This document shows positions 9,493 through 17,619 of a DNA stretch of 64,000 bases, piece by piece. The stretch comes from an uncultured Lactobacillus sp. (GTDB lineage Bacteria; Bacillota; Bacilli; Lactobacillales; Lactobacillaceae): positions 1 through 64,000 of the forward strand of contig CAOOYH010000008.1 of assembly GCA_948500755.1 (NCBI GenBank). The letters run 5' to 3'. The stretch's first letter is position 1. Every line of letters starts with the position of its first letter. The notes below the pieces were generated by a model. It did no database searches. It worked only from the letters and a program-made list of their open reading frames with translations, and was not told where the DNA came from. The translations under genes and the position numbers were made by a program.

Positions 9493-9921
9493 ATGTTTGA
9501 TAAAAAAGAAGCTCTTAAAAAATTAAATTATGAACAATATGAAGTTACACAACATGCAGCAACTGAAATGCCTTTTAGTGGAAAATATAACGATTTCAAC
9601 CAAAAAGGAATTTATGTCGATGTAGTTTCTGGTGAACCACTTTTTTCAAGTCAAGATAAATATGATGCAGGCTGTGGTTGGCCGAGTTTTACGAAGCCAA
9701 TAAAAAAATTAAGTTATAAACGGGATCAATCTCATGGAATGGAGCGAACAGAAGTGAAAAGCCCCATTGCTGATTCCCACTTAGGTCATGTTTTTACTGA
9801 TGGACCAGTCGATCAGGGAGGATTAAGATATTGTATTAATTCTGCTTCCTTAAAATTCATTCCATATGATAAGCTAGAAGAGGAAGGCTATAGTCAATAT
9901 AAAAAAATATTTGAGGAATAG
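9493..9921 (+). CDS. msrB: Peptide methionine-R-sulfoxide reductase MsrB
   Basis: Reduces methionine-R-sulfoxide in proteins. The 142-aa protein has GCGWPSF (C61), SHLGHVFTDGP (95-105) and LRYCIN with the catalytic C114. Only two cysteines are seen, so the structural zinc CxxC pairs of many MsrB proteins are absent. The ATG at 9493 follows AGAAGGTGA and is preferred over an upstream in-frame extension. msrA lies about 1.4 kb downstream, separated by the SGNH hydrolase gene and a gene-poor gap. Confidence 0.94.
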   Translation: MFDKKEALKKLNYEQYEVTQHAATEMPFSGKYNDFNQKGIYVDVVSGEPLFSSQDKYDAGCGWPSFTKPIKKLSYKRDQSHGMERTEVKSPIADSHLGHVFTDGPVDQGGLRYCINSASLKFIPYDKLEEEGYSQYKKIFEE

Positions 9922-9925
9922 GATC

Positions 9926-10687
9926 ATGAATTTAATACAAGTTTTTGATAATTTGAAGGTTCCAGAAGAAAATATTCCTGAATTATTAGAGTTTGCTGGT
10001 CAACATGAAGACTTTTTGTCAAAGATAGTTAAAGCCTCTGGTAATCAGGTTGAATACAGTGTAAGTGGGACACAGTCTACTAATAGTAAGCTTGTAGATA
10101 AACAGATTGCCTTTTTAGGAAGTTCTGTTACTTATGGTGCAGGTGCCTTGAGTGAATCATTCGTAGATTATTTAAGAAAAAAAGATGGGATTTACCCATT
10201 TAAAGAAGCTGTTTCAGGAACAACCTTAGCTGAAAATGGTGATAATTCTTATGTGGCACGCTTAGAGAAACTCCCAATTTTAGAAAATATAAGTGCGTTT
10301 GTTTTGCAACTTTCAACTAATGATGCTAAAGTTGATATTCCTTTAGGTAAAATTAGTGAAAGTGACAAATATGATATTACAACTAGTATTGGAGCAATTG
10401 AATTCATTTTAGAATATGTTAAAAAGACTTGGAATTGTCCTGTTTTGATTTATTCTAATCCATCTTTTGATTCTGAAAAATATGGTAAATTAGTAGAAGC
10501 AACAAAAGAATTACAAAAGAAATGGAAATTTAAGTTTCTTAATATGTGGGATGACAAGCGCTTTGATTACAATGAAAAAGACCGTCAACTCTATATGGTT
10601 GACGATATTCATCCCACTCGTGCTGGATATAAAATGAGCTGGCTTCCTGAATTTGAAAAAGCGCTCAATGATATTTATGAAAATTAG
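9926..10687 (+). CDS. SGNH/GDSL-family hydrolase (esterase-like), cytoplasmic
   Basis: A 253-aa protein with the SGNH blocks. Block I is FLGSSVTYGAG, with nucleophile S67 in a GSS variant of GDS. A block-III-like STND lies near residue 128, and the catalytic Asp/His block DDIHPTRAGY is near residues 228-237. There is no signal peptide, so it probably acts on small intracellular esters. The first 55 residues are not part of the fold and are family-specific. The ATG at 9926 follows GAGGA, and the gene is just downstream of msrB, likely in the same transcript. Substrate unknown. Confidence 0.8.
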   Translation: MNLIQVFDNLKVPEENIPELLEFAGQHEDFLSKIVKASGNQVEYSVSGTQSTNSKLVDKQIAFLGSSVTYGAGALSESFVDYLRKKDGIYPFKEAVSGTTLAENGDNSYVARLEKLPILENISAFVLQLSTNDAKVDIPLGKISESDKYDITTSIGAIEFILEYVKKTWNCPVLIYSNPSFDSEKYGKLVEATKELQKKWKFKFLNMWDDKRFDYNEKDRQLYMVDDIHPTRAGYKMSWLPEFEKALNDIYEN

Positions 10688-10696
10688 TTTTATTTA

Positions 10697-10739
10697 AATC
10701 CATCTTTTGATTTTATATAATCGAGAGATGGATTTTTTT
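10697..10739 (+). terminator. Terminator after the SGNH hydrolase gene
   Basis: The inverted repeat AATCCATCT/AGATGGATT (10697-10705 and 10726-10734) is followed by a T-run. It ends the msrB-SGNH transcript. Confidence 0.75.
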
Positions 10740-10970
10740 ATTCTTTTGCAGATAAAACAAATTTATATTTATTACGTTAAAATAATTATGTAAAGTATTG
10801 TTTTGAAAATAGATTTAATATAAACGCCGGATATAATCGAGGCACTTAACAGCAGTGATAAGCTATAAAACTAAATATTATGACTAAGAAAGAAATTATA
10901 AATCTGTTATCATAGCAATATCTAATATCACTTAGATTTGTTTTATATTTAATTAGAAAGATGATATTTA
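10740..10970. other. Gene-poor AT-rich stretch
   Basis: No open frame longer than about a dozen codons with a ribosome site is visible on either strand. There are TATAAT-like boxes (for example at 10832-10837) without a well-spaced -35. Together with the broken small gene that follows, this looks like eroded sequence. Confidence 0.5.
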
Positions 10971-11161
10971 ATGGCTAAACTAACAGAAGCTAGAAAAAAG
11001 CTAATAAAAAATGGGATGAAAATAATAAAGATAGAAAGAACTACATAGTTAAACGATCCACTACAAAAAACTTTATTCTTAAGTTAGCTACTAAAGAAGA
11101 TTTAAAAGCGATAGAAAGTTACATAGAGGAAAGAAAAGCAAAGTTAAAGGAAAGTAAGTAA
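10971..11161 (+). pseudogene. Frameshifted small basic protein (MAKLTEARKKANKKW family)
   Basis: From the ATG at 10971 the frame reads MAKLTEARKK and then stops after 25 codons (TAG 11046-11048). Moving to the -1 frame at the A-run 10994-10999 restores a 63-aa lysine-rich protein that continues ANKKWDENNKDRKNYIVKRS and ends at 11161. This matches a family of short proteins I recall from lactobacilli and streptococci that begin MAKLTEARKKANKKW. The break falls exactly at A_AAA_AAG (10994-11000). It is either a one-base deletion in a homopolymer (pseudogene, or a sequencing error) or a recoding site. The ribosome site is weak. Confidence 0.65.
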
Positions 11162-11171
11162 ATATAAAAAG

Positions 11172-11210
11172 AAAGTCATTTTAGATCTGATGTTCTAGAG
11201 TGACTTTTTT
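11172..11210 (+). terminator. Terminator after the frameshifted small gene
   Basis: The stem AAAGTCA/TGACTTT, with an inner TAGA/TCTA pairing, is followed by a T-run. A dedicated terminator suggests the small gene was once its own transcription unit. Confidence 0.7.
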
Positions 11211-11373
11211 GCTTTAAGGGTAATTTCCATTAATAATATATATGAATGAATTAAAAGAAATAGGAACTTAAAAAGTACCACAATTTTGATAAACATTGAT
11301 TTTTTAGAAAGTTAGTGGAAATATAGTGAAAGTAATCCATAATTATTCAAATTTAGAAAGAAGTGCTAATAAA

Positions 11374-11931
11374 ATGAAAGACGTTAAATCCCTTGATAAC
11401 AATGAAAAAACGCAGTATGACACAGCTATCTTTGCTGGCGGGTGCTTTTGGTGTATGGTTGCTCCTTTCGATACATATCCTGGTGTCATAAAGGTCGAAT
11501 CAGGTTATACCGGTGGAGTCGTGCCTAACGCTACTTACGAACAAGTTTGTACGGGATTAACTGGACATACTGAGGCGGTTCGCATTACTTATGATCCAAA
11601 TAAACTATCTTATGAGGATTTAGTTAATATTTATTGGCAAGTTACTGATCCAACTGATGCTATGGGACAATTTCAAGATCGCGGCAGTCAATATCAACCA
11701 GTGATTTACTATAATTCACCTGAACAAAAAGAAATTGCTGAACAATCACGTAAATCTTTAGCAGATTCAAATAAGTTTTCAGATCCAATTGTAACCCGTA
11801 TTGAACCAGCAAAGCCTTTCTATTTGGCTGAAGATTACCATCAAGATTTTTATAAAAAAGATCCAGCTCGGTATGCTTTAGAAGAGGCCGGAGGGAGAGA
11901 ACAATTTATCAAAAAACATTGGAAAAAATAG
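11374..11931 (+). CDS. msrA: Peptide methionine-S-sulfoxide reductase MsrA
   Basis: Reduces methionine-S-sulfoxide, complementing MsrB. The 185-aa form carries GGCFWC with catalytic C24, the SGYTGG motif, TGHTEAV and the YHQDFYKK C-terminal block. Two starts are possible: a GTG at 11326 adds 16 residues (GTGGAAATATA upstream), while the ATG at 11374 gives a length nearer the family norm and follows an AGAAAGAAG-like site. I prefer the ATG but the choice is open. No obvious terminator separates it from the YitT gene downstream. Confidence 0.93.
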   Translation: MKDVKSLDNNEKTQYDTAIFAGGCFWCMVAPFDTYPGVIKVESGYTGGVVPNATYEQVCTGLTGHTEAVRITYDPNKLSYEDLVNIYWQVTDPTDAMGQFQDRGSQYQPVIYYNSPEQKEIAEQSRKSLADSNKFSDPIVTRIEPAKPFYLAEDYHQDFYKKDPARYALEEAGGREQFIKKHWKK

Positions 11932-11996
11932 ACTTGTTTTTAACTATAAATATCTTTACACTAGATACGTTATGAACATAGTAAAAGAGGAAAATT

Positions 11997-12875
11997 ATGA
12001 GTACATTAGAAAGGCTTTCGCGGCGTCATATCTTAATTTCGAAGTTATCAGCAGCTTTATTTTATGCTTTAGCCGTTGCTATCGCCTTAAACTTTTTCTG
12101 GCAACCTGGTAAAATTTATGCTTCTGGAATTACTGGTTTTGCCCAAATTTTACAGTCTGTATCAGAACGGTATTTGCCATTTACATTAGCTACATCAGTA
12201 ATGTATTTTGTACTAAATATCCCATTATTTATTTTAGGATGGTTTAAAATTGGCCACCGTTTTACGATTTTTACTTTAATTGCAGTTTTATTGGCATCTA
12301 TCATGATGAAAATTATTGCTCCAATTAAGATGAGCTATGATCCAATTATTTGTGCAATTTTTGGTGGAGTAATTAATGGTGTTGGTACTGGGATAGCTTT
12401 AAAATCAGGTATCTCTACTGGTGGACTAGATGTCTTAGGGATTATTTTACGAAAGAAAACTGGTAAAAGCTTTGGTCAAATAAATATCTTTTTTAACCTA
12501 ATTATCGTAATATGTGCTGGTTTTGTATTTGGATGGACTCGGGCTCTATATACGGCTTTGAACATCTTTGTCAATGGTAAGGTAATAGACGCTGTCTATA
12601 ATCAACATCAAAAGATGCAGGTATTAATCGTAACCGAACATCCTAAACATATTATTGATGGAATTCAGGCTAAGATGCATCGTGGGATTACGATTCTGCA
12701 TGATGCCGAGGGTGCGTATAGTCATACTGAAAAGACAGTCTTATTAATGGTAATTGATAAATATGATATGTATGACATTTATAATATTGTCTTAAACAAT
12801 GATCCATATGCTTTCATGAGTTTAAGCGAAGTTTCGAAGGTATATGGAAGATTCAAGGAACAGACGCCAGTTTAG
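11997..12875 (+). CDS. YitT-family membrane protein (DUF161/DUF2179)
   Basis: A 292-aa integral membrane protein. The N-terminal two-thirds holds five or six hydrophobic helices with the family pattern (YASGITGFAQIL, GISTGGLDVLG). The last roughly 80 residues form the soluble DUF2179 domain (VLIVTEHPKHIIDGI, with the TEKTVLLMVI strand). The function is unknown for the family, and a transport or sensory role is only a guess. AAAGAGGAAA precedes the ATG. A TTGTTT-17-TACACT promoter is possible at 11934-11962. Confidence 0.85.
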   Translation: MSTLERLSRRHILISKLSAALFYALAVAIALNFFWQPGKIYASGITGFAQILQSVSERYLPFTLATSVMYFVLNIPLFILGWFKIGHRFTIFTLIAVLLASIMMKIIAPIKMSYDPIICAIFGGVINGVGTGIALKSGISTGGLDVLGIILRKKTGKSFGQINIFFNLIIVICAGFVFGWTRALYTALNIFVNGKVIDAVYNQHQKMQVLIVTEHPKHIIDGIQAKMHRGITILHDAEGAYSHTEKTVLLMVIDKYDMYDIYNIVLNNDPYAFMSLSEVSKVYGRFKEQTPV

Positions 12876-12962
12876 ATGTTACTAGAAAACGATTATTTCA
12901 CTTTATACAACAAAGGAAATGGTCGTTTTTCTTTAAAAATATTTTTATGTAGGGAATCTAAG

Positions 12963-13625
12963 ATGGAAAATCGTTTTAAAAGTGTTTTTGATATCATTGG
13001 TCCAGTTATGATTGGACCGTCTAGTTCACATACAGCTGGTGCAGTAGCAATTGGCAGAGAAGGAAATAAGCTTTTTGGAGGAGTTCCTAAAAAGGTTACT
13101 GTTCATTATTATGGCTCTTTTGCTCAAACTCATCGTGGACATGGTACTGATTATGCAATTGCAGCAGGAATTTTGGGCTTTACTACTTCTGACTTACGAG
13201 TACCAAAAGCTCCAGAAATTGCACGTAAGCGGGGTATTGATATTAGATTTGTAGAGGAAAAGGGAGAAAGCCCGATTCATCACCCCAATACAGCGATTTT
13301 GGATATGACTGATGGTCATAAAAGAGTTCAGTTGGCAGGCTGTTCTATTGGTGGTGGGGCAATAGAAATTCGACGCTTAGTAATCCATGATATTGTGGTT
13401 GAGCCAAGCGGTACGTTGCCAATTGTTCTATTGATTGATCCAGAAAGAAAAATAAAAAATCAAAGATTCTTGACTTCCTTTTTACAACAAAAGGCACCCT
13501 TTAATGAGAGCAGAATATATAAAAGTCCTGACTATTACATCTATGAATATGATATTCAAAACTATTTTAAGCCTTCTTTAATTGGAGAACTCAAGAAAAA
13601 ATATAAAAACATTGTTTGTTTATGA
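12963..13625 (+). CDS. sdaAB: L-serine dehydratase, beta subunit
   Basis: Beta chain of the iron-sulfur L-serine dehydratase (L-serine to pyruvate and ammonia). It opens with the typical SVFDIIGPVMIGPSSSHTAG (residues 6-25). The middle contains GHGTDYAIAAG, and an ACT-like C-terminal domain follows. It has 220 aa from the ATG at 12963, which follows TAGGGA. A 29-residue in-frame extension to 12876 has no family similarity and is rejected. It is followed 12 bases later by the alpha subunit. Confidence 0.93.
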   Translation: MENRFKSVFDIIGPVMIGPSSSHTAGAVAIGREGNKLFGGVPKKVTVHYYGSFAQTHRGHGTDYAIAAGILGFTTSDLRVPKAPEIARKRGIDIRFVEEKGESPIHHPNTAILDMTDGHKRVQLAGCSIGGGAIEIRRLVIHDIVVEPSGTLPIVLLIDPERKIKNQRFLTSFLQQKAPFNESRIYKSPDYYIYEYDIQNYFKPSLIGELKKKYKNIVCL

Positions 13626-13637
13626 AATGAGAAACTA

Positions 13638-14519
13638 ATGTACAATCATATTAAAGAAATTGTTGCAGACGCTGAAAAAACAGAAAAACCTATTTCAGAA
13701 TTAATAATTGAACAAGAATGCAAATTATCAGGTCTATCCAGAGAAAAAGTATGGAATAAAATGAAATATAATCTTGAAACCATGCGTGCTGCGGTTAGTA
13801 AGGGAAGTACTGGTAAAGGAGTATTTTCTCATACTGGCTTAACGGGTGGTGAAGCGATTAAAATAAAGAATTATCGTGAAAAAGGATATACTCTTTCTGG
13901 TGATTTTATGATGGAAGCTGTGCAAAATGCAGTAGCAACAAATGAAGTAAATGCTGCGATGGGCGTCATTTGTGCAACCCCAACAGCTGGCTCTTCTGGC
14001 ACACTACCAGGCATTTTATTTATGCTTGAAAAAAAGCTCGACTTAAATGAAGAGCAAATGATTCGCTTTCTCTTTACTGCAGGAGGAATGGGATTAGTTA
14101 TTGGAAATAACGCGGAAATTGCTGGTGCAACCGGCGGATGCCAAGCAGAAGTAGGGTCGGCTTCCGCAATGGGTGCAGCAGCGGCTGTAGAAATAGCCGG
14201 TGGCACACCCGCGCAAAGCTCTCAAGCTTTAGCGATTGCGATGTCTAATTTATTGGGACTAGTATGTGATCCAATAGCAGGACTAGTAGAAGTACCCTGC
14301 GTAAAAAGAAATGCTATTGGAGCAGGCAACGCACTAATTGCGGCTGATATGGCACTAGCTGGATGTACCAGTGTTATCCCGGCTGATGAGTGTATTGATG
14401 CTATGAAAAAAGTTGGTCATCAAATGCCAGTATCATTAAGAGAAACTGGTATTGGTGGATTAGCAGGTACTCCAACAGGACAGGCTATTAAGACTAGAAT
14501 TTTTGAAAAAGATGTTTAA
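13638..14519 (+). CDS. sdaAA: L-serine dehydratase, alpha subunit (4Fe-4S)
   Basis: Catalytic alpha chain of 293 aa. Conserved elements are the SxGxTGKGVFSHTG region, the substrate loop ATPTAGSSGTLPG and the cysteines expected to bind the [4Fe-4S] cluster, including CDPIAGLVEVPC near residues 215-226. A further Cys lies in the DECID segment. It pairs with sdaAB to degrade serine to pyruvate. Its stop codon lies just before, or overlaps, the start of the DUF59 gene, a suggestive coupling with iron-sulfur assembly. Confidence 0.94.
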   Translation: MYNHIKEIVADAEKTEKPISELIIEQECKLSGLSREKVWNKMKYNLETMRAAVSKGSTGKGVFSHTGLTGGEAIKIKNYREKGYTLSGDFMMEAVQNAVATNEVNAAMGVICATPTAGSSGTLPGILFMLEKKLDLNEEQMIRFLFTAGGMGLVIGNNAEIAGATGGCQAEVGSASAMGAAAAVEIAGGTPAQSSQALAIAMSNLLGLVCDPIAGLVEVPCVKRNAIGAGNALIAADMALAGCTSVIPADECIDAMKKVGHQMPVSLRETGIGGLAGTPTGQAIKTRIFEKDV

Positions 14520-14520
14520 A

Positions 14521-14841
14521 ATGCGGACTAGTGAAGAAATTAAGCAAAATATTATCAATCAACTAGCAACTGTCATAGACCCGGAGTTAGGGGTAGATGT
14601 TGTTAATCTAGGACTAGTTTACGAGATTGATTTAGATGAAGATGGAATTTGTCTGATTAATATGACTTTAACCACTCCAGCTTGTCCTTTAACAGAAGTA
14701 TTAATTGAATTGGTTACTGCAGCAGTTATGAAGGTTCCTGAAGTTAAAAATGTTGATGTTGAGTTTGTTTGGTATCCAGTTTGGAGTCCAGAAAAGATGA
14801 GCGATCAAGCTAAAAAATATTTTGGATATGACGAAAAATAA
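14521..14841 (+). CDS. DUF59/MIP18-family iron-sulfur assembly protein (SufT-like)
   Basis: A 106-aa single-domain DUF59 protein with DPELGVDVVNLGLVYEI (residues 17-33) and the conserved cysteine in TTPACPL. The family (SufT, MIP18, PaaD) assists maturation of Fe-S proteins. Possible starts are ATG 14521 (just after the sdaAA stop) and ATG 14512 (overlapping it); both sit on weak ribosome sites, consistent with translational coupling. Its position implies a role in maturing the serine dehydratase cluster, which is inference. Confidence 0.85.
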   Translation: MRTSEEIKQNIINQLATVIDPELGVDVVNLGLVYEIDLDEDGICLINMTLTTPACPLTEVLIELVTAAVMKVPEVKNVDVEFVWYPVWSPEKMSDQAKKYFGYDEK

Positions 14842-14853
14842 ATAGAGGCATAA

Positions 14854-14889
14854 AAAAAGATCTTTCAAAATTTAATGAAAGATCTTTTT
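14854..14889. terminator. Bidirectional terminator between the DUF59 and PpsR genes
   Basis: A perfect 14-bp inverted repeat, AAAAAGATCTTTCA/TGAAAGATCTTTTT, lies between convergent genes. Confidence 0.9.
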
Positions 14890-14909
14890 AAAATGTTTAA
14901 TTTTATTTG

Positions 14910-15752
14910 TTACTTAGCGTAGTCATCAATACCGAGGTGTTCTAAAATTAGTGCTGCTGTTTCTTCAATTGAACGATGAGCAACGTTAATTACATAGCAA
15001 CCAAGTTTCTTATAGAGTTTATCAGCTGCTTCAAGTTCTGCATTGATCGAATCCATATTAGAGTAAGTAGTATCTGGGTTCAGACCATAGGCTATCATTC
15101 TTTGACGTCTGATTTCATTCAAAACGGACGGATCGTTTGTTAAACCAATGATTTTCTTAGGATTAATCTTATAGATTTCATCTGGAATATGGGTTTGAGG
15201 TACAAGTGGTAAATTAGCGACCTTAAGATTCTTGTTAGCTAAGAATAAAGAAAGTGGAGTCTTAGAAGTTCGAGAAACACCAAGTAAAACAACGTCAGCT
15301 TCTAAGAAACCTTTTGGATCTTTTCCGTCATCATACATAACAGCAAATTCCATTGCAGAAATTCTATCAAAGTAATTTTGACCCATGTGGTGAACAGCAC
15401 CGATTTCATGTTTAGGTTCTTCACCAGTTAAAGCATGAATGTTGTCAATTACGCCAGAAAGTAAGTCGACGTATTTCATATTATGTTCACGTGCAAATTT
15501 AATTACAGCCAATTGTTCATCTTCGTGAATCAAGGTAAAGGCAATTAATACGTTTTCAAATTCTGTGATTTCACTAAAAACTTTTTCTAGCTTTTCTCGA
15601 TTTGTAATAAAAGGATAGCGGCGGTAGTTAAATTTAACGTTTGGATATTGAACTGCCCCAGCTTGGACCATATTGAAAGCTGTATCACCAACAGAGTCAG
15701 AAATAATAATTAGATTAACAATTTTTTGATTTTCTTTTTTTTCTTCAGTCAT
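14910..15752 (-). CDS. PpsR/PDRP-family bifunctional kinase/phosphorylase (DUF299)
   Basis: A 280-aa member of the family whose characterised members phosphorylate and dephosphorylate PEP synthase or pyruvate phosphate dikinase. The N-terminal LIIISDSVGDTAFNMVQA and the central P-loop GVSRTSKTPLSLFLANK are intact. No dikinase gene lies in this window, so the target is unknown here. The ATG at 15752 follows GAGGTG. A GTG at 15761 would add three residues but sits inside that ribosome site. It diverges from rpsU. Confidence 0.88.
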   Translation of the reverse strand: MTEEKKENQKIVNLIIISDSVGDTAFNMVQAGAVQYPNVKFNYRRYPFITNREKLEKVFSEITEFENVLIAFTLIHEDEQLAVIKFAREHNMKYVDLLSGVIDNIHALTGEEPKHEIGAVHHMGQNYFDRISAMEFAVMYDDGKDPKGFLEADVVLLGVSRTSKTPLSLFLANKNLKVANLPLVPQTHIPDEIYKINPKKIIGLTNDPSVLNEIRRQRMIAYGLNPDTTYSNMDSINAELEAADKLYKKLGCYVINVAHRSIEETAALILEHLGIDDYAK

Positions 15753-15815
15753 ATATTTCACCTCATTAATTATCTAAATTATACCAAAATAAGTAAGAAA
15801 AATGTTAATCGACTA

Positions 15816-15844
15816 TTGACCGTTTTTTCTCGTTTAGCTATAAT
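15816..15844 (+). promoter_or_regulatory. rpsU promoter
   Basis: TTGACC (15816-15821), a 17-base spacer and a perfect TATAAT (15839-15844) lie upstream of rpsU. This is one of the clearest sigma-A promoters in the window. Confidence 0.85.
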
Positions 15845-15859
15845 TTAACTATATTGTTG

Positions 15860-15879
15860 TGGCACATATTTGTGTGCCA
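15860..15879 (+). promoter_or_regulatory. Hairpin in the rpsU 5' leader
   Basis: The 7-bp arms TGGCACA/TGTGCCA surround a 6-base loop. They start about 15 bases after the -10 box and end just before the GGAAGGAGG ribosome site of rpsU. It could be an mRNA-stability or autoregulatory structure; no known leader family is recognised. Confidence 0.45.
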
Positions 15880-15902
15880 AGAAATGGAAGGAGGGATCTC
15901 AC

Positions 15903-16079
15903 ATGGCTAAGACAATCGTTCACGAAAACGAGTCTATTGATGATGCTCTTCGTCGTTTCAAACGTTCCGTTTCTAGAAGTGGTACCTTGCAAGAATACCG
16001 CAAGCGTGAATTCTACGAAAAACCAAGCGTTAAGAGAAAGTTAAAATCCGAAGCTGCTCGTAAGCGTAGACATTATTAA
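15903..16079 (+). CDS. rpsU: 30S ribosomal protein S21
   Basis: A 58-aa highly basic protein beginning MAKTIVHENESIDDALRRFK, with the S21 pattern (RSGTLQEYRKREFYEKPS) and a KRKLKSEAARKRRHY tail. The start is fixed by the strong GGAAGGAGG site. An in-frame extension to 15870 would run through the leader hairpin and is rejected. It is monocistronic: its own promoter is upstream and a strong terminator follows. yqeY starts a little further on. Confidence 0.97.
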   Translation: MAKTIVHENESIDDALRRFKRSVSRSGTLQEYRKREFYEKPSVKRKLKSEAARKRRHY

Positions 16080-16085
16080 TATAGA

Positions 16086-16127
16086 AAAAGCTCCTGGTAG
16101 AAAATTCTTCTATCAAGAGCTTTTTTT
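16086..16127 (+). terminator. rpsU terminator
   Basis: The long stem AAAAGCTC..TGGTAGAA against TTCTATCA..GAGCTTTT is followed by a T-run. Confidence 0.88.
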
Positions 16128-16185
16128 ATATAAAAAGTTTAAAATAGACTGTGTAAGTTTTGATTAAAGAGGAGAATTAAATACA

Positions 16186-16629
16186 ATGTCACTAAATGAT
16201 ACTTTAATGCAAGATATGAAAACAGCTATGAAAGCCAAAGATAAGGAAGCTTTAACTACAATTCGCTCGCTTAAGGCTGCAATAATGAATTATAAAATTA
16301 AAGTGGGACATGATCTAACTAGTGATGATGAATTAACAGTTTTGTCCAGCGCTCTTAAACAACGCAAAGAATCTTTAGAAGAATTTACTAAGGCTGGCAG
16401 AGATGATTTAATTAATCAAACAAAGAATGAAATGAAATTAATTGAAAAATACATGCCAAAGCAAATGTCTAAGGAAGAACTTGAAGAAACTGTTGAAGAA
16501 ACAATTAAAGAAGTTGGAGCAAGTTCTAAAAAAGACTTTGGTAAAGTTATGCAAGCTTTAATGCCAAAAATTAAGGGTAAGGCTGATGGTAAAGCAGCTT
16601 CTTCAATTGTTGGTAAAAAGCTTAACTAA
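16186..16629 (+). CDS. yqeY: GatB/YqeY domain-containing protein
   Basis: A 147-aa protein of the YqeY family: an N-terminal helical bundle with the MKAKDKEALTTIRSLKAAI signature, then KYMPKQMSKEELEE and a C-terminal FGKVMQALMPKIKGKADGK region that resembles the tail domain of GatB. It probably binds tRNA, but the cellular role is not settled. It has an AGAGGAG ribosome site. It lies between rpsU and phoH, as in many lactic acid bacteria. Confidence 0.93.
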   Translation: MSLNDTLMQDMKTAMKAKDKEALTTIRSLKAAIMNYKIKVGHDLTSDDELTVLSSALKQRKESLEEFTKAGRDDLINQTKNEMKLIEKYMPKQMSKEELEETVEETIKEVGASSKKDFGKVMQALMPKIKGKADGKAASSIVGKKLN

Positions 16630-16656
16630 TAGCTTTTATTAAACGGAGGATTTTAA

Positions 16657-17616
16657 GTGGGACAAACTATAGAAGCAACATTTACACCAACTAAACCAGA
16701 AACAATCATGAATTTAGTTGGAATTAACGATGCAAATTTGCGTTTAATTGAAGAATCTTATGATGTGCAGGTAACTGATACTGGTAGTGAAATCGAAGTA
16801 ACCGGAGAAGAAAGCATTGTTAAGAAAATTATGCAAATTTTTACTGCTTTGGATAAGGTTGTTACCCGTGGAGTTACTATTACTGCAACTGATGTTGTTA
16901 GCGCAATTAAGATGGCAGATAAGGGAACTTTAGAATTTTTTGGAGAATTATATAATAAAATTCTAATTAGGGATGCTAAAGGTCGTCCAGTTCGCGTTAA
17001 GAATATGGGACAAAAACGCTATATTGAAGCTATTCAAAAATATGATGTCGTTTTTGGAATTGGGCCAGCTGGTACAGGAAAGACTTTTCTAGCCGTAGTT
17101 ATGGCGATTGCGGCCTTTAAAAAAGGAGAAGTGTCCCGGATTATTTTGACTAGACCAGCGGTAGAAGCAGGCGAATCATTAGGATTTCTTCCAGGTGATT
17201 TAAAAGAAAAAGTTGATCCATATTTAAGACCAATCTATGATTCTTTATATGCTATTTTAGGTGTAGAGCCAACCAACCGTTTAATGGAACGTGGGGTTAT
17301 TGAAGTAGCTCCTCTAGCATATATGCGTGGTAGAACTTTGGATGATGCTTTTGTAATTCTAGACGAAGCACAAAATACAACACAGGCACAAATGAAGATG
17401 TTTTTAACAAGATTAGGATTTAATTCTAAAATGGTTGTCAATGGGGACCAGACCCAAATTGACTTACCAGGAAAAGCAAAGAGTGGATTATTACAAGCTG
17501 AACATATTTTACAGAATATTGAGCAAGTAAAATTCATTAACTTTACTTTTAATGATGTTGTTCGTCATCCCGTTGTGGCCAAAATTGTTAGAGCATATGA
17601 AGAAGAGGGACACTAA
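16657..17616 (+). CDS. phoH: PhoH-like ATPase
   Basis: A 319-aa PhoH family P-loop ATPase. Walker A is GPAGTGKT (136-143) and Walker B/DEAQN is VILDEAQNTT near residue 235. The N-terminal segment (about 40-80) is the KH-like extension typical of Firmicute PhoH. It starts at GTG 16657 with a strong CGGAGGA site. The phoH-ybeY pair suggests a role in RNA processing or ribosome quality control. Its biochemical activity is not established beyond ATP use. Confidence 0.95.
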   Translation: MGQTIEATFTPTKPETIMNLVGINDANLRLIEESYDVQVTDTGSEIEVTGEESIVKKIMQIFTALDKVVTRGVTITATDVVSAIKMADKGTLEFFGELYNKILIRDAKGRPVRVKNMGQKRYIEAIQKYDVVFGIGPAGTGKTFLAVVMAIAAFKKGEVSRIILTRPAVEAGESLGFLPGDLKEKVDPYLRPIYDSLYAILGVEPTNRLMERGVIEVAPLAYMRGRTLDDAFVILDEAQNTTQAQMKMFLTRLGFNSKMVVNGDQTQIDLPGKAKSGLLQAEHILQNIEQVKFINFTFNDVVRHPVVAKIVRAYEEEGH

Positions 17617-17619
17617 GAG

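Noticed and set aside
12876..12962. N-terminal extension of sdaAB
   Set aside because: The extension has no family similarity; TAGGGA before ATG 12963 gives the normal SdaAB N-terminus.
13871..14206. Long minus-strand open frame opposite sdaAA
   Set aside because: It lies wholly inside a well-conserved gene, has no ribosome site and its composition mirrors the Ala/Gly-rich plus-strand protein.
15859..16044. Alternative plus-strand frame over rpsU
   Set aside because: It overlaps S21 in another frame and begins within the leader hairpin.
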